Part shown: positions 44,824 to 54,969 of the stretch, in pieces
Position numbering within the stretch: position 1 is the stretch's first letter
Layout of the letters: each line of letters starts with the position of its first letter
From: Clostridium_I sp963725425
GTDB taxonomy: Bacteria > Bacillota > Clostridia > Clostridiales > Clostridiaceae
NCBI GenBank assembly: GCA_963725425.1
Contig: CAVRYJ010000044.1
Span: 1 to 64,000, forward strand
Direction: 5' to 3'
DNA: 64,000 bases
Program-made: the position numbers and the translations under genes
The notes under the pieces: generated by a model
Told to the model about the DNA's origin: nothing
The model's database searches: none
The model's input: only the letters and a program-made list of their open reading frames with translations

Positions 44824-45043
44824 TTATTCATGCTCTTTGCTTTTGATAGTTATATTACATTTTAAAATCAGAAATTTGAGTTTCAAAGCTACATTACTAT
44901 TTTCAGTTAAAGATTCTGCGGCTTCAGCTACTTGTTTCATAAGTGCTGCTTCTTCTGAAGATGCAGCTACAGTTTGAATTTGTTCCGCGTTATTTGAAGT
45001 AATATTTCTAATATTATTAACATTTGTAATTACATTATGAGGG
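44824..45043 (-). pseudogene. methyl-accepting chemotaxis protein, C-terminal fragment
   Basis: Minus-strand reading VNNIRNITSNNAEQIQTVAA, then SSEEAALMKQVAEAAESLTE is the end of an MCP signalling domain (heptad-rich, with the QIQTVAASSEE element). Membrane and hairpin-tip parts are missing. The next 120 bases (45164-45283, minus) hold an unrecognised fragment (EVSKQYAIKWVHEARENTNE). Nothing else is seen up to 45314. Confidence 0.6.
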
Positions 45044-45314
45044 AATATGCATATAAATTTTGCATAACTTCAGACATAACACCCAATTTGATTCGCCACA
45101 TTTTTAATTTAATTATAACATATCTTTATTTAATTTTGGAAAAATAATTTGCTTCTTAGTATTTCATTTACTACATTTCGCCATTTCATTGGTGTTTTCT
45201 CTGGCCTCATGCACCCATTTAATAGCATATTGCTTAGAAACCTCCGCACTAAAAGCTAATACATATTCTAATGTGTTATTATTTTCATATTGTCTTCATT
45301 TATTATTAAACTTT

Positions 45315-45702
45315 TTATGAATTATCGGGTAAATATTGATTATATTTTTGTAATACCATATACAATAAATTATTTTTCTCCATTAAAATGAGAAAATCTA
45401 AATGCTTATTCCAAAAATTAAAATAAACTTTAGCAACAGTTTGTATTTTTATTATTTTCTCTTCTTTCAAAAGATTAATATATTTCATCACATAACTTTT
45501 CTGTATATACATTATCCAGGTATATCTTCCTTAGTATCGAAAATTTCGATAGAATGTACGCCTGGCTAGTTGAGCTGCTGAAGTTATTTCTGTTATTGTT
45601 ATTTTACTGTATGGTTTTTCAGATAATAATTGTAACAGTGATGCCCATAATCCATTCCTTAGACTGTACTGATATTAGATTTATTTTGTTTGTTTTTTCC
45701 AT
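45315..45702 (-). pseudogene. TetR family regulator, multiply frameshifted
   Basis: ATG 45702 with GGAGGATTTTT upstream starts MEKTNKINLISVQSK. After a frame change LWASLLQLLSEKPYSKITIT and then EITSAAQLARRTFYRNF gives the TetR helix-turn-helix. Further on FNFWNKHLDFLILMEKNNLL, then QKYNQYLP is the C-terminal domain. At least two breaks make it inactive. It is divergent from an HXXEE-domain gene, a frequent neighbour of TetR regulators. Confidence 0.6.
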
Positions 45703-45855
45703 AAAAATCCTCCATAGAATTTAGTGACACGATTCTTCCACGTTTGTAGCACTTGACCCAAATCAGTTGACTACCGTTTATAAAAGACATTATGTAATAA
45801 TTGTTAAGTGGCACAAGTGAGACATACATTTTATAATATGGGAGGCGTTATTTCT

Positions 45856-46266
45856 ATGAAAGAATTATTTATGAACATCTGGCTTTTTCCTATAATTTTC
45901 ATGATTCATGACTTTGAGGAGATTTTAATGGTCAATGCTTGGCCAAAAAAACAAACAATATATTAAAGACAGGAAGGGTATAATTCCATTTAATTTTGAA
46001 GCTTCAACAGCAGCTTTTTCAATTGGAGTAGCTGAGGAATTTGCAATTATATCAATAGCTGCTATAATTTCAAATTTACTTAATAGTTATGTTATCTGGT
46101 TTGGCTTATTTATTGCTTTTATTATACACTTTCTTTTTTTCTACGCACATTCATGTGTATAAGTTTTAAAAAATATGTACCTGGAGTTGTAACAAGTATA
46201 ATCTTTCTTCCTCTTTGTTTGAAATGGTGTACAGGTTTAATATTTTACTGCATTATAATATCATAA
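45856..46266 (+). pseudogene. HXXEE-domain membrane protein, frameshifted
   Basis: ATG 45856 follows GGGAGGCG. IIFMIHDFEEILMVNAW carries the HDFEE motif that names the family. The frame breaks at CCAAAAAAAC (about 45942), where one C too many would explain it. It continues with NFEASTAAFSIGVAEEFAII, three hydrophobic helices, and breaks again near 46150 before KKYVPGVVTSIIFLP. It is a four-helix membrane protein of unknown function, paired with the TetR remnant. Confidence 0.6.
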
Positions 46267-46521
46267 CTATGTTGTTTTCTATATTGATAGTACATTAATT
46301 AATGGGTGGAAATATATATGTTCTTCATAAAGCAATGAAAAAATTTAATTATTGGCTGGAAAGATACTGTAGTTCCAAGTCGTGTTAAATTTTTTGATTT
46401 GAATGGAACGCTCAACTGCTTCACTTATACCTTGTTTAACGTAACAACTGTGTGTCATATTTATAAAGTTAAAAGCGCAAAAATAATTAGCAATGACACC
46501 CCGATGGGTAATAATACTTAA
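46267..46521. other. intergenic region, nothing recognised
   Basis: AT-rich sequence without a gene. Short frames lack ribosome-binding sites. A good promoter starts at 46522. Confidence 0.4.
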
Positions 46522-46550
46522 TTGACATGAAATCGTATTTGTGATATATT
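46522..46550 (+). promoter_or_regulatory. consensus promoter of the amino-acid ABC importer operon
   Basis: TTGACA (46522-46527), 17 bases, TATATT (46545-46550). The start codon of the binding-protein gene is at 46598 behind AGGGGGAA, leaving a leader of about 40 bases. Confidence 0.65.
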
Positions 46551-46597
46551 TTCCAAGATGTGTACTTATTTAGATAGGAATACTAGGGGGAATCAAT

Positions 46598-47399
46598 ATG
46601 AAAAAAATATCTCTGTTAATTACTACGTTATTAGGGCCAAGATTTAATTATTATCACTGGATGTGGAGCAAGTAATAGTCAGGACAAGAGCTTAATTCCC
46701 AATAGTTTAACAAAAATAAAAAGTGCTGGTGTAATAAAAATTGGCACAGGGAAACAATGCCACCATTTACATTTCATGATAGTAATGGAAATTTAACAGG
46801 ATTTGATGTTGACATAGCTAAAGAAGTAGCTAAACGTCTTGGAGTATAACCTCAATTTGTTGAGACAAAGTGGGATGGATGTTCGCAGGACTTGATGCTA
46901 AGAGATTTGACGTTGTTGTAAATGAGGTTGGAATAAGTACTGATAGACAGAAAAAATATGACTTTTCTAGCCCATATATTGTGTCAAAAGCTGTACTTAT
47001 TGTTAATAACGATAACACCAGTATAAAAAGTTTTGCAGATTTAAAAGACAAAAAATCAGCACAAAGCCTAACAAGCAATTATGCTCAAATAGCAACAAAA
47101 TATGGGGCACAGCTTGTACAAGATGATGGATTTAACGCATCAATTGATTTATTAACTTCAAAAGAGTAATCATCAGTTAATGATAGTTTGTCTTACTTGG
47201 ATTTGAAAAAACAGAAACCCAATGAACCTGTAAAAATAGCTGCTACTTATTCCAATGCGGATCAAAGTGCAATATTGTTTAGAAAAGGGAAGTAAAGAAG
47301 CTGGTGGCTGCAGTAAATAAGGCTTTAGCTGATATGAAAGCTGATGGAACTTATTTGAAAATATCAAATAAATGGTTTGGTGCTGATGTATCAAAATGA
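46598..47399 (+). pseudogene. amino-acid ABC transporter substrate-binding lipoprotein, heavily frameshifted
   Basis: MKKISLLITTLL and, after a frame change, LIIITGCGASNS gives a lipoprotein signal with cysteine. Pieces then read PPFTFHDSNGNLTGFDVDIA, then KEVAKRLGV (stop TAA), AGLDAKRFDVVVNEVGISTD, YDFSSPYIVSKAVLIVNNDN and finally DGTYLKISNKWFGADVSK. This is a cystine/polar-amino-acid-binding protein (family 3). At least four indels and two stops make it dead. The permease gene follows after 12 bases. Confidence 0.75.
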
Positions 47400-47411
47400 T
47401 AGGGTGATGTT

Positions 47412-48093
47412 ATGAAGTTAGATGATGCAACATTAAGAATAATACACATACTTACAAGTTCGTTTTTCCCTTTACTAAAAGCCGGGCTGGAATTTACTGT
47501 GCCACTTGCAGTTATATCCTTTATATCTGGATTAATACTTGCATTGATAACAGCGTTATCGCGTATTTCAAATATAAAACCATTGGTATTAATAGCCAAG
47601 TTTTATGTTTTTATAATTAGGGGAACACCTTTACTTGTTCAGTTATTTATTATCTTTTATGGGTTACCGGCAGCAGGAATTACAATTGGGGCACTGACAT
47701 GGGCAATCATTGGATTTACATTAAGTGTAGGGGCATATGATTCTGAAATTATAAGAGCGGCAATTTTGTCTACAAATAAGGGCCAATGGAAGCATCCTAT
47801 TCCATTGGTATGACAGATAATCAGGCATTACGCAGGTTATTCTACCACAAGCCGCAAGGGTTGCTATACCTGCACTTGCAAATTCATTTATTAGCCTTGT
47901 TAAGGATACGTCTCTTGCAGCATCAATAACTGTGACTGAAATGTTTCAGGTGGCGCAAACAATAACAGCAACAACATATGAACCTCTGTGGTTATATTGT
48001 GAAGCAGCATTTATCTATCTAATGTTTTGTGCCGTATTGTCTTTATTTCAGCAAAAGTTAGAAAAAAGACTAGAAAGGTCTGTAGCATTGTAA
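47412..48093 (+). pseudogene. amino-acid ABC transporter permease, frameshifted
   Basis: Membrane protein of the His/Glu/Gln permease type: FTVPLAVISFISGLILALIT, then VFIIRGTPLLVQLFIIFYGL with the RGTPLLVQL motif. Frame one ends at 47813. The rest, in two steps, reads QALRRVILPQAARVAIPALA (EAA loop), then ITVTEMFQVAQTITATT and ends RLERSVAL. Adding one G near 47789 and one near 47840 (GG runs) would restore about 227 residues. Confidence 0.75.
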
Positions 48094-48107
48094 TTGGGGG
48101 TAGGATT

Positions 48108-48851
48108 ATGATTGATATAAACAATTTGCACAAGAGTTTTGGAAATGATGAAATTTTGAAAGGCATAGATTTAAGAGTAGACAAGGGTCAAACAACAGTG
48201 ATTATTGGGCCTTCAGGTTCAGGGAATACCACACTGCTGCGTTGTATAAATTTGCTGGAAATTCCTAGTGAGGGTACAATTAATGTAGGAAGTAGTAAAT
48301 TGATCTTTGATGAAAATAATAAACCAGATAAAAAAGAAGTAATAGCTTTGCGAAAAAAAACAGGAATGGTGTTTCAAGGATTTAATTTATTTCCACATAT
48401 GACAGTTATTGAAAACGTAATTGAAGGTTTAGTTACTGTGTTAAAACGTCCAAAGAATGAAGCTATTGAAAGGGGACTTAAGCTTTTAGATAAGGTTGGA
48501 CTTATAGATAAGAGTGACGATTATCCATATAAGCTTTCTGGTGGACAACAGCAAAGAGTGGCAATTGCAAGAGCTATGGCTATGGAACCTGATGTATTAC
48601 TGTTTGATGAGCCTACTTCAGCTCTTGACCCTGAAATTGAGGGAGAAGTGTTAAAAGTAATGCAAAACCTTTCACATGAAGGTATGACCATGGTGATTGT
48701 AACTCATAAAATGAGCTTTGCCAGAAATACTGCTCATAAAGTAATATTTCTGGACCATGGACTTATTGTGGAAGAGGGCACTCCAGAACAAATATTTGAG
48801 AAAACAGAAAATATTAGAATAAAGCAGTTTCTAAGTTTGTTTAATGATTAA
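48108..48851 (+). CDS. amino-acid ABC transporter ATP-binding protein with altered Walker A
   Basis: I chose ATG 48108 (MIDINNLHKSFGNDEILKGI) with GGGGGTAGGA upstream. The 247 residues are a complete GlnQ/TcyC-type ATPase: Q-loop MVFQGFNLFPHMT, signature KLSGGQQQRVAIARAMAM, Walker B LLFDEPTSALDPE and H-loop THKMSFA. The Walker A reads GPSGSGNTT, where the invariant lysine of GKT/GKS is asparagine. That change normally abolishes ATP hydrolysis. Since the binding protein and permease are broken, the frame-intact ATPase is probably also decaying. Confidence 0.85.
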   Translation: MIDINNLHKSFGNDEILKGIDLRVDKGQTTVIIGPSGSGNTTLLRCINLLEIPSEGTINVGSSKLIFDENNKPDKKEVIALRKKTGMVFQGFNLFPHMTVIENVIEGLVTVLKRPKNEAIERGLKLLDKVGLIDKSDDYPYKLSGGQQQRVAIARAMAMEPDVLLFDEPTSALDPEIEGEVLKVMQNLSHEGMTMVIVTHKMSFARNTAHKVIFLDHGLIVEEGTPEQIFEKTENIRIKQFLSLFND

Positions 48852-49003
48852 TTCTTATTAAAACTTCCTCAGAATCTTATAAGCATAGCTGATATTTGAA
48901 TGAGACAATTCCAAATACCATTTATTAAATCATTCTATGGCAAAACTGCATTTGGATAAATCAGTTTCATTATAGTTCGTAAACTTCACTAGTCAAAAAA
49001 TGC

Positions 49004-49037
49004 AAGATACTCTGAAAATAATATTTCAGAGTATCTT
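49004..49037. terminator. 14-bp perfect stem behind the importer operon
   Basis: AAGATACTCTGAAA (49004-49017) and TTTCAGAGTATCTT (49024-49037) with a 6-base loop. There is no long T-run. It lies between the importer operon and an Rpn remnant on the other strand. The bases 48852-49003 show nothing else. Confidence 0.6.
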
Positions 49038-49094
49038 AACTATGTTTCAATTTTATATAAATTGGGTTGTAATTCTAAAATAACATTTGTTATT

Positions 49095-49285
49095 TTAGTT
49101 ATTCATTTTATTTTTAAGGTCTATAATTTTTGCCATTGGAAGTTCTGAGCCTTTAGCAATTTGATCAACGGTTAATCCCATTCCTAATAAATGTTCTGCT
49201 GATTTCATTCTAGTACGCTGGTCGCTAATTTCTGCCTGTCTAGCTTCATAAAGCATTCTCAGCCTTCTTATCTTTACTTTTTTCT
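49095..49285 (-). pseudogene. Rpn-family transposase-like C-terminal remnant (different subtype)
   Basis: The minus strand reads MLYEARQAEISDQRTRMKSA, then EHLLGMGLTVDQIAKGSELP and MAKIIDLKNKM. This resembles the C-terminal helices of Rpn/PD-(D/E)XK transposases (E-A-R...G-x-x-x-x-x-I-A-x-x-T/S-x-L). The nuclease domain is missing. It is not close to remnants 1-3 in DNA sequence. Confidence 0.45.
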
Positions 49286-49298
49286 TTCAATCTAATAT

Positions 49299-50321
49299 TC
49301 ACTTTATCACCCTCATTAAATAAGTTGACATAAACTTTTTAACTTGTCCATTTCCAAAAAAATCGTTATGATCGAAACCATTTAGCAAGCAAAATTTCGG
49401 TTTTTGAGAAAAACAGTTGGAGAGCTTTTCAGATTGAGTATAGCTTATAGTTTTATCATCTGTACTTGCAATTATTAAAGGACTTACTTTGACATCTTTT
49501 GCGTATTCAATAGACTTTAAATTATACGTTACAAGTAATTGTAGTGGGCCATGAAAGATATTAAGATTCGAATTATAAAGACTTAGTCCTTCATCAAATG
49601 GAGCGAGTAAAATTAATCCGTTTATATCACGTTTTGATGCTAAATATGTAGCGTCTCCCGTTCCAATACTATACCCTATTACAACTATGTTAGAACGGTC
49701 AACATCAACCCGTGAAATAGCACAATCATAAGTTGCTAATGCCATTTTGAAAATGGATTTTTCGCTTGGAGTTTTATTGCTTTGACCATATCCAGGATAA
49801 TCTATCATTAAAAAGTTATATCCTGCAAAATTACTCCAATAATTGTTTTTATTAAAAGAATCACAAGTGTTTGCGGCACATTGTCCTTTACCACCGAAGA
49901 AAATAATTAGCGGAGCTTTTTTGTTAACGTTTTTCACAAACCATCCCGAGAAAATTTCATCATTATCTCCTTTTATAATAATTTTGTCCATTTTAGGTAT
50001 TGTTTTTAATTCATTGAATGCAGATATATCTTGATGCGGATGAAAGAATTTTGTATTTGCAATTAAGCATATTACTACTGATAGACTAACAATTGCATTT
50101 ATTATAATTAAAAATATGCTAACAACAATTTTAAGTTTCTTTAATTTAATATATTTGTTTTTAACAATTATTATTAAAAAATCAATTATGAATAGCACAA
50201 ATACCATTAATAGTAATCCAATAGTTATATGACTCTGAGAATACAGATACAAAAAAAACCATAATGTTAAAATCGCAAAAAATATTGATAACAACACATT
50301 CTTTGTTAATTTCTTCTTCAT
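49299..50321 (-). CDS. membrane-anchored alpha/beta hydrolase
   Basis: A 340-residue protein. Three hydrophobic helices fill residues 1-95. A hydrolase domain follows: LIIFFGGKGQCAANT in place of the HG oxyanion loop, LMIDYPGYGQSNKTPSE, nucleophile elbow VIGYSIGTGDAT, acid ASTDDKTI and histidine GFDHNDFFG. The layout resembles ABHD12/13- or YqkD-like membrane-associated esterases. The active site probably faces the cytoplasm or membrane. AGAGGG is a weak ribosome-binding site. It looks complete, and substrate is unknown. Confidence 0.8.
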   Translation of the reverse strand: MKKKLTKNVLLSIFFAILTLWFFLYLYSQSHITIGLLLMVFVLFIIDFLIIIVKNKYIKLKKLKIVVSIFLIIINAIVSLSVVICLIANTKFFHPHQDISAFNELKTIPKMDKIIIKGDNDEIFSGWFVKNVNKKAPLIIFFGGKGQCAANTCDSFNKNNYWSNFAGYNFLMIDYPGYGQSNKTPSEKSIFKMALATYDCAISRVDVDRSNIVVIGYSIGTGDATYLASKRDINGLILLAPFDEGLSLYNSNLNIFHGPLQLLVTYNLKSIEYAKDVKVSPLIIASTDDKTISYTQSEKLSNCFSQKPKFCLLNGFDHNDFFGNGQVKKFMSTYLMRVIK

Positions 50322-50344
50322 TTTATAAACCCTCTAACATAATT

Positions 50345-50430
50345 TTTTACGATTCAGAAGTAACTTCAAATACTGATGCATCTTGAATATCGTAATTAAA
50401 TTGTAACATAAATGTATAACCATGGGATAT
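50345..50430. repeat. third copy of the sequence forming the 62.3/63.8 kb inverted repeats
   Basis: CAGAAGTAACTTCAAATACT, then GCATCTTGAATATCGTAATT and AAATTGTAACATAAATGTAT closely match 62312-62427 and the reverse of 63702-63836. On the minus strand it is open and reads GYTFMLQFNYDIQDASVFEV as the end of a 75-codon frame (50347-50574) that starts inside the neighbouring MFS gene. It may be the 3' end of an old gene. Confidence 0.55.
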
Positions 50431-50524
50431 ATGTTTAGATAAACTTTCATCAAAAGCATAATTCTGTTTTAAATGATCTATAGCCTTTTGTAACCACGTT
50501 GTATTCCATATGTAGCGAGTAAAA

Positions 50525-51900
50525 CTAGTTGATTGTGGCATGACCAATATTTTTAGGTAGAAATAGTACTTCAATTACTGGGAATAGCATCAATAGACCA
50601 AGAAAGATAAAACCTAATTCATATGCATTAGTAATTGAGACGAAATTTTGTAATAAATTCACAACAACTGTAATAAGTGATATTCCCATCCCTTGAGCTA
50701 AGGTTGAAACCACAGCGCTCAAAGTATTTGCGCTATTTCGATCGTGAGGGTCTATTTCAGAAAAACTTAATCCATTGTAAGCGGTTAAAGCCAATGAACG
50801 TCCTACACCTGAGATTAATGCTAGAAACATTATCCAAATAGGCAAAGTATTGGTTTGGATGAATGCTAAAGCAATGGATGTAATAAATACCATTCCAAAT
50901 GATGACAATAGTGCACCACGATAGCCTAGTTTACGAATAATCAGATTGGTAAAAGGTTTGATTCCAATATTTCCAATGAAAATAAATAGCACATAGCTAC
51001 CTGCTTTTACTGCGGACCAATGAAAAACCGTTTGTAAAAAAATCGTTAGTAAGTAGGGCAATGCCCCAACACATAGCCACAAAACAGAACCACTTGTCTG
51101 GCAGATTCTAAAAGAAGTTATTTTTAACCCATCAAGTGAAAATAATGGATTCACTGCTTTTTTTAAGTGATTGAAAACCATAAAGGCTAGTATCACTCCT
51201 AAAACAATTAACCCTAATGCACTAAACCAATAATTTTCTCCATGAGTGGCTATATCTGTTCCTACTAGAATTATGCCTGATGAAAAGGCGAGTTCTATAA
51301 ATCCTAAAATATCAAAAGTAGATGTCTTATTTACCTGATCAGTATCGATTAATTTTATGCCGATTAATACTATAATTAAACCTATTGGGACATTAATCAA
51401 GAAAATCCAGTGCCAGCTCCAGTAAGTAACAATGAATCCGCCCATCACCGGTGCTATTGCTGGTGCTATCAATGCGGGCCAAATGAGATAACTAACCATT
51501 TTCAATAGCTGTGAAGCTGGTGTCTTTTCTAATACAATCAGTCTTGCTGTAGGTGTCATAAAAGCACCAGAAATTCCTTGTACAATTCTCATTACTAAAA
51601 GGAAGAAAAGTTAGGTGCGAATGCATTACCTAACGAGCTAAAGGTAAAGATGATGACAGCAATAATCCAAATTTTCTTTTTTCCAAATCGATTAGCCATC
51701 CACCCACTTAACGGTATGAAAATGGCAACTGTAATTAAATACAAACTGACGAGTAAAGCAATTGTTGACGAACTCGTATGAAAATATTGAGCCATTTTAG
51801 GTAGTGCGGTGGTTACAATTGTTCCATCTAAAATCTCCATAAAGAGACTAGCGGCCATTAATAAGGCTATTTTTATTTCATTTGACATTCTGTTCACCAT
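50525..51900 (-). pseudogene. DHA2-family MFS multidrug transporter, split by a missing base
   Basis: ATG 51900 overlaps the PadR stop (ATGGTGA). Part one, MSNEIKIALLMAASLFMEIL, then DGTIVTTALPKMAQYF, carries motif D1 of 14-helix drug:H+ antiporters. WMANRFGKKKIW is motif A. It ends at 51595. Part two continues LLVMRIVQGISGAFMTPTAR to 50525. Adding one A to the plus-strand run 51597-51600 joins them (NFSSFLLVMRIVQGISG) into about 458 residues. It is coupled to PadR, which implies drug-inducible expression. Confidence 0.82.
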
Positions 51901-52421
51901 TCTTTCTTCAATTCATGTTTAAATTTTTCAATCCACTTAATTGCGACATTGGCTTGCTGTAGTCGTAATCCAAACTTCTTACTTGCATACCAGTGATCTT
52001 TTGAATCTTCTTGAGCTAATTTCTGCAGTGCATCTTGCGTATTTTCTATGATGTCTTTTTGCTCCTGATAGAATTGATCTAATAGTTCTATTTGTTCATC
52101 TAGAGCAAGGTGCTGCATCACATCAAGCTTTATTAAATAGATATCGGTATTGTGAGCACCATTAGGAACAGGCATTTTCATTAGCTCAAAAAAGCGTTTT
52201 TTTCCTTTTTCTGTAATAGTAGCAACTTTCTTATTTTTTCCATCTGATTCTACATTGATTATTTCTAAAAAACCCTGGTTCTCAAATTTTTCAAGTAGGG
52301 GATAAATCACACCATAGCTAATTTTACGATGGCGGCCTAAAGAGACTTGCATTGCATTATGTAGATCATACCCGCTTTGCGGTTCTTCCATTAATTCACC
52401 TAAAATAAAAAGTTCATTCAT
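51894..52421 (-). CDS. PadR family transcriptional regulator
   Basis: A 175-residue PadR protein. The N-terminal winged helix reads MNELFILGELMEEPQSGYDL, then YGVIYPLLEKFENQGFLEII. The C-terminal Vir_act_alpha_C helices (about 95-175) serve dimerisation. Its stop overlaps the start of the DHA2 transporter by 7 bases, so the two are one operon. Two palindromic sites lie just upstream (52447-52495). The likely role is repression of the pump until a drug binds. It is intact. AAAGGAGTGAA precedes ATG. Confidence 0.88.
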   Translation of the reverse strand: MNELFILGELMEEPQSGYDLHNAMQVSLGRHRKISYGVIYPLLEKFENQGFLEIINVESDGKNKKVATITEKGKKRFFELMKMPVPNGAHNTDIYLIKLDVMQHLALDEQIELLDQFYQEQKDIIENTQDALQKLAQEDSKDHWYASKKFGLRLQQANVAIKWIEKFKHELKKEW

Positions 52422-52446
52422 TATTTTAATTCACTCCTTTATATCT

Positions 52447-52495
52447 AATATATATCTAAAAGATATATTCAATATATATCTTTTAGATATATATT
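52447..52495. promoter_or_regulatory. paired PadR operators
   Basis: ATATATCTAAAAGATATAT and, one base on, its mirror ATATATCTTTTAGATATAT form two adjacent dyads (ATATATCT-AAA-AGATATAT type). They lie 26 bases before the padR start. Two sites side by side suggest cooperative autorepression. Confidence 0.65.
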
Positions 52496-52530
52496 GCAAG
52501 CTGTTTGAATAAAAAAATTTTGGCAATAAA

Positions 52531-52558
52531 AAAAGCAAATCTTTTGCGATTCGCTTTC
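52531..52558 (-). terminator. terminator of the ABC exporter transcript (minus strand)
   Basis: Read on the minus strand, AAAGCGAATC-GCAAAA-GATTTGCTTTTTTT is a stem with one mismatch and a T-run. It lies 140 bases behind the ABC gene that ends at 52697. Confidence 0.55.
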
Positions 52559-52614
52559 TAAGATTATCATTGAATTAGGTCCCATCATATTTTCTTTAAT
52601 AAATTCATTAATGC
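52556..52614 (-). pseudogene. methyltransferase N-terminal stub
   Basis: Behind an AAGGAGGTAAGG site, the minus strand reads INEFIKENMMGPNSMIILE. MMGPNxMxxL is a common start of small class I methyltransferases. Nothing else of the gene is present. The only ATG in the area is in another frame. Confidence 0.4.
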
Positions 52615-52696
52615 CTTACCTCCTTGATGATTTATTATTATGAATTAAGCATAAACAATCAAAAGGCATTCAAGATTTGACACCAAATTATCTTTT

Positions 52697-54480
52697 TTAT
52701 CTTTGGGGTTTAAATTGAGTATAATATAAGTTCTTATATAATCCATCTTCTTTTAGCAATTCCTCATGTTTTCCCATCTCAACTATAGTTCCATCTTGAA
52801 TAACTATTATTTTATCTGCTGCAAGCACAGTAGATAATCTGTGGGCAATTACTAAACTTGTTCTTCCTTTTAGAAGGGGTATCATAGCCTTTTGAATGTA
52901 CTCTTCTGAAACGGAATCTAGGGATGAAGTTGCCTCATCCAGGATGATAATTCTTGGATTTTTAAGAATTACTCTGGCTATAGATACACGTTGCTTTTCT
53001 CCACCTGATAATTTGATTCCTCTATTTCCCACAATGGTGTTATATCCTTCTGATAAAGTCATTATGAAATCGTGGATATATGCTGCTTTACATGCATTTA
53101 TCATTTCTTCATCTGTAGCTTCTTTTTTACCATATAATAAATTATCCTTAATTGAGGCATTAAATAAATAAGGTTCTTGCATAACAATTCCAATTTGTGC
53201 TCTCAAGGATTCTAAGGTGACGTTCTTTATATCTATACCATCTATTTTAATTTTTCCACTGGTTACATCATATAATCTTGGAATTAAATTTGTGATAGTA
53301 GTTTTCCCTGCCCCACTTGGCCCAACAAGTGCTACCATTTCACCAGGCTTTCCAGTAAAATTTATATCCTTTAGGGCTATCTTAATACTGTTATATGAGA
53401 AATTCACTCTTTCAAATTCTATTAATCCTTTTACTTTGGGCATAATCTCTGCGTTAGCCATATCAACTATTTCCTGTTCTTTATCAAAATAGTCGAAAAT
53501 CCTTCCGAATAATGCAAATGAACGAGTTATATCAATATGAATATTTGAAATTTGAATTACTGGACCATATAATCTAGCTAATAATGCTACAAAAGCGATT
53601 ATTCCACCAATGGTTATCTCTCCATGAATAAATAAATATCCACCATAAAAATAAATTAACATAGGTCCAATTGTAGTAACAATATTAATAGTCATCATGA
53701 ACCATCTTCCAGCTAAGGCTTCTCTTATCTGGAGATTTATAACCTCTTTATTAACCTTATCGAAGTTTTTATATTCGTCCTTTTCTTTGGTAAAAATTTT
53801 CATAAGTATGGTTCCACTTATGCCAAGTGTTTCTTGAACAATTTGATTTAGTTCACTTATCTTCTCCTGACTCTCAGTAGCAATCTTCCATCTCAATTTA
53901 CCAACTTTTCTCATTGGAGAAACAAATAATGGCAAAATACACATTCCAAGAATTGCAAGCTTCCAATTCATTGATACTAATACTACTGCTGTTGATGATA
54001 GAACAAAGATACTATTTAAAGCATTAACGACTGTTGTATTAAATATATCTTGAATACCATCTATGTCACTGTTCATCCTTGTAATTATTTCACCTTGTTT
54101 TGTAGTAGAAAAAAACTCAGGGACATATGCTCCAGATGATCATACATTTGGTTCTTCATGTTATATATAATATGTTTAGCAATCCAAGTATTTAAATAAG
54201 TTTGCCCTACCTGCACCAAACTGGAAATCACAGTAATACCTATAGATGTTACGATAAGTATACCAAGTAGTTCTAGATTTTTTTTAGGTAAAGCTGTATC
54301 TACAATATTTTTAATAAGTATGGGCGGAATAACCCCGAGGATTGCAGATATTAGGATTGCTAATACAGCTACAATCATTTGTTTTGTATAAGGTATAAAG
54401 TATTTTAGAATTCTAATAAGTATGTTTTTAGTAATTTGGGGTGGTTCTATATTTTCATCCACAAAACGAATTCTTGGCAC
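52697..54480 (-). pseudogene. ABC exporter half-molecule (membrane plus ATPase), split at a 7-base homopolymer
   Basis: The start at 54480 gives MPRIRFVDENIEPPQITKNI and the first helices to 54085. The rest runs from STTKQGEIITRMNSDI to 52697, with Walker A ALVGPSGAGKTTITNL, Q-loop IGIVMQEPYLFN, signature IKLSGGEKQRVSIARVIL, Walker B IIILDEATSSLD and H-loop AHRLST. Adding one A to the plus-strand run 54109-54115 restores SLSFFSTTKQGEI and a full protein of about 595 residues. It resembles BmrA/YfiBC-type multidrug exporters. A MarR-type regulator gene lies directly upstream. Confidence 0.85.
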
Positions 54481-54507
54481 AACATCATCTCCTTCTACTG
54501 CCTGAAT

Positions 54508-54934
54508 TTATACGTTATCCTCACCATCCAAGTTATTTTGTATACTGTTTAACAACTTTATGGCAGCTATTTTTTCTTCTTCTGAAAAACCGCGAAAACA
54601 TAATTCATCTAAGTAATCAAATATTTTTCTCAATTTTTTTTCTGCCGCCATGCCACTATGCGTTATAAATACATTTAGAATCCTCCTGTTTTTACTATTT
54701 GGTTTTCTATATATTAATTCTTTCTTTTCCATGATTGCTAGTATACTAGTTACAGTAGCTGGCTTAATTCTACAATTCTCAGCTATTTCTCTTTTGAATG
54801 CATCCGTTGTTTTTTACAAGAAATCTTAATATTTTTGGTTGTCCTTCTGATAAACCAATTTTGCTAAATTCGCATTTAACTCTGCGTCTATGAGTTTTAA
54901 ATAATTTTAATAACACTTTTCGTAAGTCATCCAT
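54508..54934 (-). pseudogene. MarR family regulator, split by a missing base
   Basis: I chose ATG 54934 (MDDLRKVLLKLFKTHRRR) with AGGAGGAATA upstream. Frame one reads KIGLSEGQPKILRFLVKNNG and ends at 54779. The next frame reads REIAENCRIKPATVTSILAI, then MEKKELIYRKPNSKNRRI, the recognition helix and wing, then a dimer helix to 54508. Adding one T to the plus-strand run 54792-54795 gives CIQKREIAENC and about 142 residues. It most likely controls the ABC exporter that starts 28 bases downstream. Confidence 0.8.
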
Positions 54935-54969
54935 ATTATTCCTCCTAGTATTAATTGTCATGTGTATTA

